Shown: positions 52,249 to 63,489, counted from the first letter of the stretch. The stretch: DNA of 64,000 bases from an unicellular cyanobacterium SU3 (GCA_002172675.1 NETF01000173.1:1-64000); one strand, 5' to 3'. Numbers and translations are program-made. The notes: generated by a model not told the origin, from the letters alone.

Positions 52249-52377
52249 AGTATTACCTATTTCAATTAAAATTAATGTTAATTTCTAGAAAAAAATTAGA
52301 AGACAAATATTAAAATAAACTGATATATTAACTATTCTGACTCCTATTCCCTAGAGCCGAAGTGGAGTAAGGGAATT

Positions 52378-52404
52378 CTGACTCCTGACTCCTGACTCCT
52401 GACT
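52378..52404. repeat. CTGACTC heptamer repeat
   Basis: CTGACTC is repeated almost four times in tandem. It lies downstream of the ExoD gene and upstream of the methyltransferase, without clear coding. It is another heptamer family, related in length but not sequence to those at 17903 and 49247. Confidence 0.7.
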
Positions 52405-52443
52405 AATAAATGCTTAATCAAACTATCATTAATTAGGTGATTT

Positions 52444-53067
52444 TTAGCGACCTAAAGCCTCTTTAATGATATCAACTAAGCTGGTTCCTCCCCAAATAGC
52501 CACCATAATAATAGAAGTAGAAAGAATAGCCGCCAAACAACAAATAACTAGTCCGCCTAAACTAATAAACCCATCATCTTCTTGAAGTCCAAAAGCCGTT
52601 ACAAAAATACCGATCGCAGGTAAAGTATTGGTTCCAGGAATAGGAATCATCATAGAAATTGACATTAAAGCAATGGCAACACCAATAATAATTCTTCCAG
52701 GAATACTGGTACAAATATAAGTCATTCTCGGACGAGTTAAAGCTTCAATTCTTTGTAACCAAGGATTTCCTTTTTTAACAAAAGCTTGAACCGTTTTTAA
52801 CTTCATTGAGCCTTTCATCATCCTTTCAGGAAGCCAAGGAATTTTAGCTCCTGCAATGAGTTGAACTGCTAACAAAAACATCAAAATTCCAAAGGGAATA
52901 GAATAACCAGGAGCCGGAACTGGTAAAGCAGAAGGTAAGGCTAAAATTACAAATAAAAAGCCAAAAACTCGTTCTCCGGCTAACTCTAAAATATCAATTA
53001 ATTTTACATCAGAGGAGCGTTCCTCTTGAAAAAAATAACGATTTAATTCTACTGATAATTTTGCCAT
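52444..53067 (-). CDS. ExoD-family membrane protein
   Basis: 207 residues. The N-terminal RSSDVKLIDILELAGERVFG motif and the following LALPSALPVPAPGYSIPFGILMF are ExoD hallmarks, then three more helices with MMIPIPGTNTLPAIGIF. ExoD affects exopolysaccharide in rhizobia; the mechanism is unknown. It precedes a heptamer repeat and follows the ahcY terminator. Confidence 0.88.
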   Translation of the reverse strand: MAKLSVELNRYFFQEERSSDVKLIDILELAGERVFGFLFVILALPSALPVPAPGYSIPFGILMFLLAVQLIAGAKIPWLPERMMKGSMKLKTVQAFVKKGNPWLQRIEALTRPRMTYICTSIPGRIIIGVAIALMSISMMIPIPGTNTLPAIGIFVTAFGLQEDDGFISLGGLVICCLAAILSTSIIMVAIWGGTSLVDIIKEALGR

Positions 53068-53119
53068 AAGGGTCTTATTGAGAAATTTTAAAAAAGATTG
53101 ACAATCAATATACCATATA

Positions 53120-53146
53120 AAAAAAGGGGTAGGAATGACCTACCCG
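53120..53146 (-). terminator. rho-independent terminator of ahcY
   Basis: GGGTAGG (53127-53133) and CCTACCC (53139-53145) form a 7-bp stem with a 5-base loop. On the minus strand it is followed by a C and a run of six or more Ts. It lies about 85 bases after the ahcY stop codon. Confidence 0.85.
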
Positions 53147-53228
53147 ACAAGATTTGAAAAACTTACCGTTACGTTATCGACAAAAGACTTGTGATAAATA
53201 GCCCTTTGTCTTTGATGTAATTAGAAAT

Positions 53229-54524
<1,296 letters not shown>

Positions 54525-54590
54525 TCAAAATGATGTGCTAAGAGGCCAGTTTAACTCAATATTACCCTTTTACGAATCTTCGGCTATTTT

Positions 54591-54650
54591 AGTGAGCAGT
54601 GAACAGTGAGCAGTGACCGATAATTAATAACTGATAACTGGCCACTGATC
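54591..54650. repeat. heptamer repeats between ahcY and the acyltransferase
   Basis: AGTGAGC/AGTGAAC units (54591-54617), then AATAACTGATAACTGGCC, shared with the elements at 17903 and 49247. It lies in the divergent promoter region of ahcY and the acyltransferase gene. Confidence 0.65.
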
Positions 54651-54711
54651 CTAGAAATTTATTAAGATATTACAGTAACATAAGTTTACAAAGCTTATCA
54701 TAATTAGCTCG

Positions 54712-55557
54712 ATGAAATCCCCAAAAACCTCTCATCAAGGACAGGGTTGGTCCCTGGATGAACGCGACCCTAAATTTATAGAACAAATAATGCCTTATTG
54801 GCAATGGTTTTATGACCACTATTTTCGGGTTCAAACCGATGGATGGCATCATATTCCCCCCAATGGTCCAGTGTTATTGGTGGGGTCTCATAATGGGGGT
54901 TTGGCTTCTCCTGATACGTCGATGATGATGTATGACTGGTTCCGTCGTTTTGGTACGGAACGTTTATGTTATGGGTTAATGCACCAGTCTGCTTGGAAAA
55001 TTAACTCTCCTGTCACTAGGTTAGCAGCAAAAGCGGGGGCGGTTCGGGCTCATCCTAAAATGGGCATGGCAGCCCTCAGACGAGGGGCTAGTGTGTTAGT
55101 TTATCCGGGAGGGGCACAAGATGTGTTTCGCCCCTACAGAGATCGTCATAAAATCGAATTAGCGGGGCGAAAAGGCTTTATTAAACTGGCGTTACGGGAA
55201 AAAGTGACTATCATTCCTCTCATTTCTGTCGGGTCCCACGAAACTTTATTTATTATCGATGACTGTTATGAACAAGTCAAAATGTTGCACGAATGGGGGC
55301 TACCTTGGCTCGAGGATACTGATCCAGAAGTTTTCCCTATTTATCTCGGTTTACCTTGGGGGATTGGTATTGGCCCTGCCCCTAATTTTCCTCTTCCTGT
55401 TCCTATTCATACCCGTGTTTGTCCGCCGATTGTTTTTGAACGCTATGGAAGAGAGGCAGCCCGCGATCGCACTTATGTCGATGCTTGTTATGATTTAGTA
55501 GCCACAAAAATGCAGCAAGCTTTAGATCAATTAGTGATTGATAGTGGAAAGGGGTAA
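54712..55557 (+). CDS. lysophospholipid-acyltransferase family protein
   Basis: 281 residues. The acyltransferase His is in VGSHNGGLASPDTSMMMYDW, followed by AGAVRAHPKMG and VLVYPGGAQDVFRPYRDRH, as in the MGAT-like (DAGAT-related) branch rather than the PlsC branch. The product is probably a membrane-lipid or wax/triglyceride acyltransferase. It is divergent from ahcY. Confidence 0.85.
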   Translation: MKSPKTSHQGQGWSLDERDPKFIEQIMPYWQWFYDHYFRVQTDGWHHIPPNGPVLLVGSHNGGLASPDTSMMMYDWFRRFGTERLCYGLMHQSAWKINSPVTRLAAKAGAVRAHPKMGMAALRRGASVLVYPGGAQDVFRPYRDRHKIELAGRKGFIKLALREKVTIIPLISVGSHETLFIIDDCYEQVKMLHEWGLPWLEDTDPEVFPIYLGLPWGIGIGPAPNFPLPVPIHTRVCPPIVFERYGREAARDRTYVDACYDLVATKMQQALDQLVIDSGKG

Positions 55558-55605
55558 AGAAACTCAGGTTGGATTTTAAGAATAATTCTGTTCCCTGGAA
55601 ATGAA

Positions 55606-57822
55606 CTAAGCTAAAGCACTTTCACTACCTGAGTCACTCATAAACAAACAAGATGAACCAGTCATACTGATTATTTGGTGAACAAAATTAAAATCAGGAA
55701 TAGACTGTAAGCCAATAAAGTCCATATCTCCTTGGGGAGTTTGACTGATACAACTGGGAAATTCGCCAACAATAATTAGACTGTTAGCGGTGGTGGGAAT
55801 ACGGCACAAATCTCTTAAACTCTTGATATAATTTTCAGCTTCTTTTTTATCTTCTTTTTGGGGAATTACTGAAATAATATTTAATTGCGCTTTCCAAGCT
55901 TTTGATAATCGTAAGGCCATTAAAATCGCTAAGTCTGTATTCCCTTTTTCTAATCGTTCAATCATGGGTAACTCTTCTAATTGAGGCCGAATCCATAAAT
56001 TGATGACTTCCATTCTTCCTAACCCGGCACTGGGATGTAATCCTAATAGCATTACTCCCACTTCTAACTGTTTGGCTTCGTTAAAAACGGGTAATAATTG
56101 ATCCCAGTCACTAGCTTTATCAGGAAATCTCAAAAAAAGAATATTAGGACGAAAAAATGCACTTTGTAAGGCTTGTAAAGCAGCAATAATCCCTTCACTT
56201 TCTAGTTCAACTTTCATCACTGAAATGGTGGTTAACAGTTTATGCTGACGAAAGGAACTGGCTAATTCCCTAAGCTGTAACGATAAGGTTTCTCCTTGAT
56301 GATTGATGGCAATTCCTAATAGTTGTAAAAAGCCCTCGGGTTGGGATAAATCTAATAAAAGACGAAATTCTCCTAATAATTGTGAACCGTCTTCAATGGG
56401 GACTAAAAAGGTGGGTTTCCAGGCTCGAACATTGGTTAAATCTAATTGAATGACTTTCATGGCTGACCATTGAGCAATAGCCGTAAAAATTCCACTTCTA
56501 ACATCAGCCGGACGCTTTTCTTTGGGTAAACTCACTAACCTCAAATAAATGGCTAAAACAATCGCAATAGCCACTAAACTTAGAAAGGGACGTATGACTA
56601 ACATGGCTAATATACAGCCCAGAATTCCATATAAAGGTACAACAATAGGAACTCGAAAGGTAGGCCGAAAGTTCATTAATCCTAAACTAGATTCTACTAA
56701 CACGACTAGGTTGATAGTGGCATAAGTTAGAAGGAAAAATAAGGTAATTAAAGGAGCGATCGCATTTAAGTCTCTTAATAATAAAGCGAGTAAAACAATA
56801 GTTGCACTCACCAGTAAAGCACGACGAGGTTCCCCATTTTTTGATAGTTTAGCTAACCCATTGCCCCAAGGAATTACCCCATCTTTGGCTAAGGCTGTCA
56901 AAATACGAGGCGCACCCACTAGAGAGGATAAAGAAGCACTAAATGTGGCTGCTAATAACCCCATTAATACTAAAAATTGCCATCGGGATTTTTCCACTAA
57001 AATGGTATAGTTATTAATGAGTTCTTGGGGTGGGGCTGCACGGGCAACCCACCAACATAAAATGACATAAATAATGGTACTTAAAGTAATGGCTGAGAGG
57101 GTTCCGATAGGAATATTTTTACGACTATTTTCTAGCTCTCCTGACATATTAACCCCTGACATAATTCCTGTGGTAGCCGGGAAAAAGACAGCAAAAACAC
57201 CCCAAAAATTAATATTAGGAAAATCTCCCCATTCTTGCCAGGTTTGACTACTTTCCCAAGTCAGAGAACTAGAAAAGATTGAAATTAAAGATAAAATAAT
57301 TAAAATTAAGACTAAATATTGAACTCGAAAGGCAAAACCAGCACTAATATAAGCAATTATAAAAATGACTAAAAAAACAGTAAAATCGATGAGTAAAGGG
57401 GAATGCTTAGGAAATAAAAATAACCATCCTTCTCGAAACCCAAAGATATACATGGCAGCAGCTAAGGCTTGAGAAACAAATAAAGGAACTCCGACACTTC
57501 CTCCAATTTCTAACCCTAACGATTTAGAAATCATCGCGTAAGGTCCCCCTTCTCCCATGCGTGTGTTGGTGGCAATAGAAGCAATAGAAAGTCCTGTAGC
57601 TACGGTAATACTCACCGATAAGAGGACAATAGTTAACCCTCCCCATAAACCAGCATTACCCACCACCCAACCTATTCTTAGGTACATAATTGCGCCTAAA
57701 ATAGTTAGTAATGTGGGCTTAAATACTCCTTCAAAAGTGTTATACTTTTTACGGGGAGACGGAGAAGTTTTGAAAGGTAATGGGTTAATAAATTTTAAAG
57801 TTTTCTTGATTTTCCAAGGCAT
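55606..57822 (-). CDS. SLC12-like (APC superfamily) cation-chloride or amino-acid transporter
   Basis: 738 residues. A short basic N-terminus (RKKYNTFEGVFKPTLLTILGAIMYLRIGWVVG) is followed by about 12 membrane helices to about residue 430, with the GVFFPATTGIMSGVNMSGEL-type loop (VFAVFFPATTGIMSGVNMSG). The soluble C-terminus of some 300 residues has USP-like parts. It matches the bacterial homologues of Na-K-Cl cotransporters. The ions carried are unknown. The convergent acyltransferase gene ends 48 bases away. Confidence 0.85.
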   Translation of the reverse strand: MPWKIKKTLKFINPLPFKTSPSPRKKYNTFEGVFKPTLLTILGAIMYLRIGWVVGNAGLWGGLTIVLLSVSITVATGLSIASIATNTRMGEGGPYAMISKSLGLEIGGSVGVPLFVSQALAAAMYIFGFREGWLFLFPKHSPLLIDFTVFLVIFIIAYISAGFAFRVQYLVLILIILSLISIFSSSLTWESSQTWQEWGDFPNINFWGVFAVFFPATTGIMSGVNMSGELENSRKNIPIGTLSAITLSTIIYVILCWWVARAAPPQELINNYTILVEKSRWQFLVLMGLLAATFSASLSSLVGAPRILTALAKDGVIPWGNGLAKLSKNGEPRRALLVSATIVLLALLLRDLNAIAPLITLFFLLTYATINLVVLVESSLGLMNFRPTFRVPIVVPLYGILGCILAMLVIRPFLSLVAIAIVLAIYLRLVSLPKEKRPADVRSGIFTAIAQWSAMKVIQLDLTNVRAWKPTFLVPIEDGSQLLGEFRLLLDLSQPEGFLQLLGIAINHQGETLSLQLRELASSFRQHKLLTTISVMKVELESEGIIAALQALQSAFFRPNILFLRFPDKASDWDQLLPVFNEAKQLEVGVMLLGLHPSAGLGRMEVINLWIRPQLEELPMIERLEKGNTDLAILMALRLSKAWKAQLNIISVIPQKEDKKEAENYIKSLRDLCRIPTTANSLIIVGEFPSCISQTPQGDMDFIGLQSIPDFNFVHQIISMTGSSCLFMSDSGSESALA

Positions 57823-57894
57823 AATTAAAAAGAATATTCTTCTTCTTTCATTGTAATGCCTATATTTTGAAATGATAGGAATTGTAACTTAGTT

Positions 57895-58104
57895 TTATAC
57901 ACTTAATTTAAGGGCATTAACGGGAACTTCATCCCAAGAGTCTACGGTTCTTAAATTAGCTACCCATCCTTGTTTTTTTTGGTCTTCTGTGAGATTATTG
58001 ACCCAAGTTTGATGGCAATCTTCTGCTGCATTTTTATCGCAACAAGCAATACAAGAATAGACGATTCCAGAGGGATCAATTTGTTCGTTTACCCAAATGG
58101 TCAT
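57895..58104 (-). CDS. conserved small cyanobacterial protein
   Basis: 69 residues: MTIWVNEQIDPSGIVYSCIA, then CCDKNAAEDCHQTWVNNLTE and a Trp-rich tail (GWVANLRTVDSWDEVPVNAL). Three Cys and a His could bind metal. It resembles a widely conserved small protein of cyanobacteria without known role. The start codon has weak Shine-Dalgarno. Confidence 0.7.
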   Translation of the reverse strand: MTIWVNEQIDPSGIVYSCIACCDKNAAEDCHQTWVNNLTEDQKKQGWVANLRTVDSWDEVPVNALKLSV

Positions 58105-58278
58105 AATATTTGATTGTTGTTTGAGCTTTCGTTTTTATATCTTTTATTATAGCTGAAAATTAGCTGATTATAAATAAAAAAAGATAAATTAGTTTTAAAA
58201 TGGTAAAATAATCAGTAGTAATTAACAGCTATTTCTTTAGGTACATTAGTTAAAGTTAAAAAGATAGGAGCAATCAAT

Positions 58279-59265
58279 ATGAGAAAACTATATTTTTTAC
58301 TACCAGGAACAGGAAAAAAGTTTGCTTGTGGGGGACTATTTGCAGAGTTAAAAACGTTTGAGTTAGCTAAACAAGTTTGTCCCTCTGAAATAGTGACTTA
58401 TCGACAAAAAGAAACAGATAAGCTTTTTTTAGATCATGTTTTAAAACAAAACAATTTGGATGATGTCATTTTTGTGATTAGTTGGGGCTTCGATGTTCCT
58501 AAATTAGCTCAAAAATTAAAGTCTTATAATGTTATTTATCATGCCCATAGTGCAGGATATGGCTTTAAATTACCTTTTAGTATTCCTATTGTAACCGTTA
58601 GTCGTAATACCATGGGCTATTGGGGTCAAAAATCTCCTAATGCTTTAATCTATTATTTACCTAATGAAATTTCTGAGCAGTTTAATAACTTAAATATTGA
58701 TAGAGATATTGATGTTTTAGTCCAAGAAAGGAAATCGTCAGATTATTTATTAAAACAACTGATTCCTGCTTTACAAACTAAATGTAATATCGTGGTTATT
58801 AATCATTTTGTTGATGATTTATCTAAACTTTTTAACCGTTCAAAAGTTTATCTTTATGATTCGGCAGAGTATTGGGCGCAACAGCGTGTCAGTGAAGGTT
58901 TTGGACTGCAACCCATGGAAGCTTTAGCTTGCGGATGTCAAGTTTTTTCTAGTATTAATGGAGGACTTTCTGATTATTTAGATCCAGGTTTTAATTGTTA
59001 TAAAATTGCTGGCTATTCAACAGATTATGATGTTAAACGTATTTTAAAATCTGTTCATTCATCTAAAAAGTTAACTTTATCACCTCAAACTTTAGCAGAA
59101 TATCGAAGTGAAAATATTATCAAACGCTTAAAAATTATTTTAGAAGAAATTAATTTCTTTTTTGATCATAAACCTCAATTTAAAGGAGATATTAAAAATT
59201 CAACTCAACTAAAAATGGCTCAATTATTTTTTAGAAAAGTCATTAAAAAACTATTTTCTAAATAA
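58279..59265 (+). CDS. glycosyltransferase (GT4-like)
   Basis: 328 residues of GT-B fold. The C-terminal nucleotide-sugar site is QRVSEGFGLQPMEALACGCQVFSSINGGLSDYLDPG, here given by EGFGLQPMEALACGCQVF. The N-terminal half (FLLPGTGKKFACGGLFAELKTFELA) replaces the usual glycine-rich start. It likely adds a sugar to a lipid or polysaccharide. It ends three bases before the convergent GT39-like gene, so the two form a tail-to-tail pair. Confidence 0.82.
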   Translation: MRKLYFLLPGTGKKFACGGLFAELKTFELAKQVCPSEIVTYRQKETDKLFLDHVLKQNNLDDVIFVISWGFDVPKLAQKLKSYNVIYHAHSAGYGFKLPFSIPIVTVSRNTMGYWGQKSPNALIYYLPNEISEQFNNLNIDRDIDVLVQERKSSDYLLKQLIPALQTKCNIVVINHFVDDLSKLFNRSKVYLYDSAEYWAQQRVSEGFGLQPMEALACGCQVFSSINGGLSDYLDPGFNCYKIAGYSTDYDVKRILKSVHSSKKLTLSPQTLAEYRSENIIKRLKIILEEINFFFDHKPQFKGDIKNSTQLKMAQLFFRKVIKKLFSK

Positions 59266-59268
59266 AAG

Positions 59269-61752
59269 TTATAAAATAGGAGATAATAACTGCCATCCTT
59301 TGATCAAGTTTCCTTGCATCAGTTTAGAAATACCCTTTAAGGCTTTAAATTCTTCAATGTTAGGCTGCATTTCCAAGGCAGGTTTTAAAGCATTTTCTGC
59401 TGTATTGGGTTGCCAATTATATAAGTAAACAAAAGCAAGATAAGCATGATGATAGGGGTTATTTGGTGATATTTTAATTAATTCTTTTAAAGCTGCGATC
59501 GCCCCTTGAGGATCTTCTTGTAATACTTGAGATAATACTAACCCATAAGTCCAATTTAATTGATGATTTTGTAGAGACTTATTTAAGCGATAGTTTAAAG
59601 CGATTTCTGTTTGTTTAAGATAGTCTTGAATAGGATCATATTGATTAAAGCGGCCAACTTTACTAAAAATAGTATCTAATCCTGAGATTCCTTCCTTTAA
59701 ATTAACAGAAACATTGCGTAATTGAGTTCCTAAATCTAATTCAGGAGAAGGTAAAGCATCGAGACTATTATTAATCGTTAAAGTAAGATCAGGAACAGGA
59801 ATTAAATAACTTTCATTGGTCTTCCGATTTAGATAAATTGCCCTTAAACTATAATTACCATTGTTAACAGTTTGTACTGGTAACATTGCCATTTTTTCAG
59901 TTACTTCAAAACCTTGATTATCAGGAAAATTTCCCCATAACATCCCTTCCCCAATTCCATGATCATGTATCCAAGCAATTTCATTATTATTGCTTTCTTC
60001 GGGATACCAAGATAACAAGACTAAACCATCTTGTAATTCTTGCCAATTTCCTGACCATTCATAAGTAATAGGAATGGGATAATTAGAGGAAGCTTCTTGA
60101 GGAATAATAACTTTATCTAAGCGAATTTTATCAACAGATTGAGTAATGGGCTGAACCTTAACAGATGTTTGTTTACGATGATATAATTTGACTATACTTT
60201 CATCGGGCATTTTCCAGGTTTCAATCACATTAAAATCGGGATTATTGTTTAAAGTTTCAGCAAATTTTAATTGATTTTCTCTTGCAAAACCATTGTCGCC
60301 TGTTTTACTCAAAAACCAATCAAAAGAAACACTATCTTGTTCAAGATAATCCTCTTTATTTCCTAATTCTCTTCCATAAAGCTGAAAATTAGCTAATTGA
60401 CCGTAATAATTAATCGTATTATGATTAATGGTATCAGTATTGGCAATAACTCCTAAATTAACAATTTGATAAGGTGTGGTTTGTTGTGCCGTTTCAATAA
60501 TATCTTTAACAGGAACTTCTTGACCTAAATAAGGACGAAAAGCAACACCAGGACTTAAAAATAAAGAAAATTGTTCTGTTTTAGGAATGGGAAATAAATT
60601 AGTAATCATGACCACAATAGCAAGTAATACAGTTATCCATTGAACCGGTTGGCATTTTCCTCGCCATCGGGTTAAACCATAGCTTAAAAATACTGCTAAA
60701 ATAGGCAAGTAAGACATAATATAGCGTGTGTCTTTGTTAAAAATTGCTGAACAAATTAGATAAGATCCACCAAAATAAACTCCTAACCATTTCATGCTTT
60801 CGATGACTTTTTTATGATCAATATTATCTTTATCTTTTGGAAATTTTCCTAATAAATGTAACAATAATCCTACTACAGGCACTAATAATAATACCCAACC
60901 GATAGCTAACGGTAAATCTTGCCAATAATACGTCCAAGCAGCTATAGTATTTAGAGGAGGATCACCTTCATAAGTGGCAGGAATAGCATTAGAGTTTTGC
61001 ACCGTACTAAATAAATAAATCCAGTTAGTTCGATACCAAGGAAACCATACTAAACTAGAAATAAGAAAACTCACAAATAATTGTAGAATTCTTTCCCATT
61101 TTTTTTGCCATAAATAACCAATACCTAACCAAACTAAAGGAGTAAATAAAAAAAACATAACACTTTGTTTGGTTATTAAAGCAAGTCCCCAACCAACCCC
61201 AAAAATAATCGTCCATAACCATTGTTTTCGTCTATTATTTTCAAATTTCCACAGGGTTAAACAGCAAAAACAAGCAACAGTTAACGTCATTAAAGGAGTA
61301 TCAATAAGAAACTGTAAACGGGTTTGGTATAAACGAGGAAATAAGAGGGTTAACCCTGCACTCCATAAACCAACTTTCGGATTAAATAAAGTTTTTCCGA
61401 TGATATAAACTGAAATAATTAAAATTCCGTTGTATAATAAATTAGATAAGAGAGCTTGATCATTTCCTAAGCCAAAAATCTTTTGGGAAAAAGCTCCGAT
61501 AATATAGGTTAAAGGAGGGTATTTTGTCGATAACATCCAAAAACTACGCCACCATTCTCCATTAAAGATTTCAAGAGAATTTAAACTATAAAAATATTGT
61601 AAAGACTTAGTTAAATGATTACTTTGATCCCAAGCAGGGAGAGAATGATCTAAAATTAACCATAAGCGATCGCATAAATTACTTCCTAACCATATTAAAC
61701 CTAGAATTATCCAAATACGAGCTTGAGTAAACGAGAATTTTTTCCGTAACAT
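59269..61752 (-). CDS. ArnT/PMT-type membrane glycosyltransferase with TPR tail
   Basis: 827 residues. The N-terminal two-thirds is a GT39/GT83-type integral membrane enzyme: about 10 helices and a first loop with SLPAWDQSNHLTKSLQYF (acidic residue after the first helix), and MLSTKYPPLTYIIGAFSQ. A soluble beta region follows from about 470. The C-terminus holds TPR repeats (WTYGLVLSQVLQEDPQGAIAALKELI, YHHAYLAFVYLYNWQ). It probably transfers a sugar from a polyprenyl phosphate on the periplasmic side. TPRs are unusual for the family. Confidence 0.82.
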   Translation of the reverse strand: MLRKKFSFTQARIWIILGLIWLGSNLCDRLWLILDHSLPAWDQSNHLTKSLQYFYSLNSLEIFNGEWWRSFWMLSTKYPPLTYIIGAFSQKIFGLGNDQALLSNLLYNGILIISVYIIGKTLFNPKVGLWSAGLTLLFPRLYQTRLQFLIDTPLMTLTVACFCCLTLWKFENNRRKQWLWTIIFGVGWGLALITKQSVMFFLFTPLVWLGIGYLWQKKWERILQLFVSFLISSLVWFPWYRTNWIYLFSTVQNSNAIPATYEGDPPLNTIAAWTYYWQDLPLAIGWVLLLVPVVGLLLHLLGKFPKDKDNIDHKKVIESMKWLGVYFGGSYLICSAIFNKDTRYIMSYLPILAVFLSYGLTRWRGKCQPVQWITVLLAIVVMITNLFPIPKTEQFSLFLSPGVAFRPYLGQEVPVKDIIETAQQTTPYQIVNLGVIANTDTINHNTINYYGQLANFQLYGRELGNKEDYLEQDSVSFDWFLSKTGDNGFARENQLKFAETLNNNPDFNVIETWKMPDESIVKLYHRKQTSVKVQPITQSVDKIRLDKVIIPQEASSNYPIPITYEWSGNWQELQDGLVLLSWYPEESNNNEIAWIHDHGIGEGMLWGNFPDNQGFEVTEKMAMLPVQTVNNGNYSLRAIYLNRKTNESYLIPVPDLTLTINNSLDALPSPELDLGTQLRNVSVNLKEGISGLDTIFSKVGRFNQYDPIQDYLKQTEIALNYRLNKSLQNHQLNWTYGLVLSQVLQEDPQGAIAALKELIKISPNNPYHHAYLAFVYLYNWQPNTAENALKPALEMQPNIEEFKALKGISKLMQGNLIKGWQLLSPIL

Positions 61753-62068
61753 AGGTAATGGTTATAATTAAAGCATTAGATTATAATTTACTCAATTATA
61801 GACGAAAGCTTAAATATAATTGTTCGGTTCAACTCCTTCTTAGGTATCAAGTATCTCGAAGTTAATAATTATTTAGGAAAACAATTGAGTTATTTTTTCT
61901 CTTTTCTCTGATTTTATTCCCGTTTCTAAAGGTTCCCGTACAACCTAACATAATCAACAATGATCCTCAAAGTAAATTATCTATTTTATTTATTAAGCGA
62001 ATTGCTATTTACCAATCTACAATATTACCTTATTTGGCATCATTTCGAGTAAGCAACCAGTAACTATG

Positions 62069-62112
62069 AAAATAGCTCTCTTCGATTAGTGTAACTAGAA
62101 GAGAGCTATTTT
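62069..62112 (-). terminator. strong 15-bp hairpin downstream of a tiny ORF
   Basis: AAAATAGCTCTCTTC (62069-62083) and GAAGAGAGCTATTTT (62098-62112) form a perfect 15-bp stem with a 14-base loop. A-tract/T-tract ends let it work in both directions. It lies 38 bases after the 23-residue ORF, in an otherwise empty gap of about 690 bases, which suggests a short dedicated transcript. Elsewhere in 61753-62150 I see nothing. Confidence 0.75.
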
Positions 62113-62150
62113 AAGAAGACTATATAACACACACATTGCCCCATGAAGAG

Positions 62151-62222
62151 CTAATTATTGTGAAGTAAAAAATCTGCTATAAAGGTTCCGGCTAAGATTA
62201 AAGAAAGTGAAATAAGATCCAT
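62151..62222 (-). CDS. possible 23-residue membrane peptide
   Basis: A small frame, MDLISLSLILAGTFIADFLL followed by HNN and TAG. AGGAG is seven bases before the ATG and a strong terminator follows. One hydrophobic helix spans almost the whole peptide, like small subunits of photosynthetic complexes, but it matches none that I know. It could also be an incidental frame in a small RNA. Confidence 0.35.
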   Translation of the reverse strand: MDLISLSLILAGTFIADFLLHNN

Positions 62223-62442
62223 GGGGTTGCTCCTGCTCAAACTAAACGAAAGACATTTATTATTTTGGGAAATCAGCTAGTGCGATCTCACTTATACACT
62301 CTATGTTACGGAAATTCCTTGCTACGCACTTCCCCCAGGTAGCTCACCCATTTGGGTTAATTGTTTTACGGAAAATTACTGACCCCAATTTATTCAATTG
62401 TAACAAATTATTACAAAGCTTTCACTTCTCGTTGATGACTGC

Positions 62443-63489
62443 TCACTCCAATGATTGTATCCTTTTGGGTGGCCATCCAATTTTATAAGCTTGACCGACT
62501 ATAACATCTTTGGGTAAGAGTCCCCACACATGGGAATCAAAGCTATTATTACGATTATCCCCTAAAACAAAGTAATGGTCAGCAGGAATTATTTTAGATT
62601 TCAACTGATATTGGGGTGATTCTGTAATATAGGGTTCTTGAATGGGTGTATTATTCAGATAAACTTGGCCTTGTTGGATTTTCACCTTTTTGCCTGGTGT
62701 AGCAATAATCCGTTTTATATAATGATCTGATACATCAGGATCAGCTTTTTTGATGTTTTCTGAAGGAGTAAAAACCACAATATCTCCTATTTTTGGCACA
62801 TAATGAGAAGATTTTTTCACGAAAACAATATCATTTATTTGCAATGTCGGCTGCATGGATTTACTAGGAATGAGAAATTTATCAAAGCGTTTTTCTAACC
62901 ATTGTGGATAATAGTTGAGACTAACTCCTAAGATAAAAATAATTCCTGTCATGATGACCACTAATGACCATCTCTTATTACTACTTCTATCAGGAAAAAT
63001 AAGATAAGTATGATAAAGCGTCAGAGAGATTATCAAAGGAGTAATTAATAATAGATTAGAATAAAAATCATCAATTCCTGTGATCAGTAAAGTAGTAGTT
63101 AATATTAGTAAACCAATAATTGGTCTTTGGAGATAAAGATGACCTAATCCTGGTAAAATTCGGGTGATAAAAATAGCAAACCACAGATTCTTATGTTTAC
63201 GGGGTATTTTTTCTAAATTGGGATCATTTCTCTTTTTATAAACACTGAGATGAGCTTCTATTAAACTGATAAAATAGAAGATAATTGTCATCCCTAAACA
63301 AATGAAACCAGTGACAGTATTTCCCTTCGCTGCAAACATATGCCAAACTGTTAGCACTAACCAAAGAATTTGACCATTAAAAAATAAAAATCCTTGTAAA
63401 TAATTGCCAGCATAGAATTGCCCCAGTCCAGGAAAAAACATGGATAAATTAACAGCTAACCAAGGATCTTTTTTGTAATTGTTATACAC
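62443..63489 (-). CDS. lepB: signal peptidase I with duplicated N-terminal membrane region
   Basis: 348 residues, about 150 longer than typical cyanobacterial LepB. The peptidase part begins near residue 175: catalytic Ser in IPSKSMQPTL, Lys in HYIKRIIATPGKKV, and GDNRNNSFDSHVWGLL. The N-terminal half has two repeats of a membrane motif, SMFFPGLGQFYAGNYLQGF and ITRILPGLGHLYLQRPIIG, each a TM2-like hairpin. The latter are unusual for LepB and suggest a fusion. It removes signal peptides after export. Confidence 0.9.
   Translation of the reverse strand: MYNNYKKDPWLAVNLSMFFPGLGQFYAGNYLQGFLFFNGQILWLVLTVWHMFAAKGNTVTGFICLGMTIIFYFISLIEAHLSVYKKRNDPNLEKIPRKHKNLWFAIFITRILPGLGHLYLQRPIIGLLILTTTLLITGIDDFYSNLLLITPLIISLTLYHTYLIFPDRSSNKRWSLVVIMTGIIFILGVSLNYYPQWLEKRFDKFLIPSKSMQPTLQINDIVFVKKSSHYVPKIGDIVVFTPSENIKKADPDVSDHYIKRIIATPGKKVKIQQGQVYLNNTPIQEPYITESPQYQLKSKIIPADHYFVLGDNRNNSFDSHVWGLLPKDVIVGQAYKIGWPPKRIQSLE

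Noticed and set aside
62303-62488. 61-residue plus-strand frame
   Set aside because: No family features, overlaps the 3' end of lepB, and has no ribosome site.
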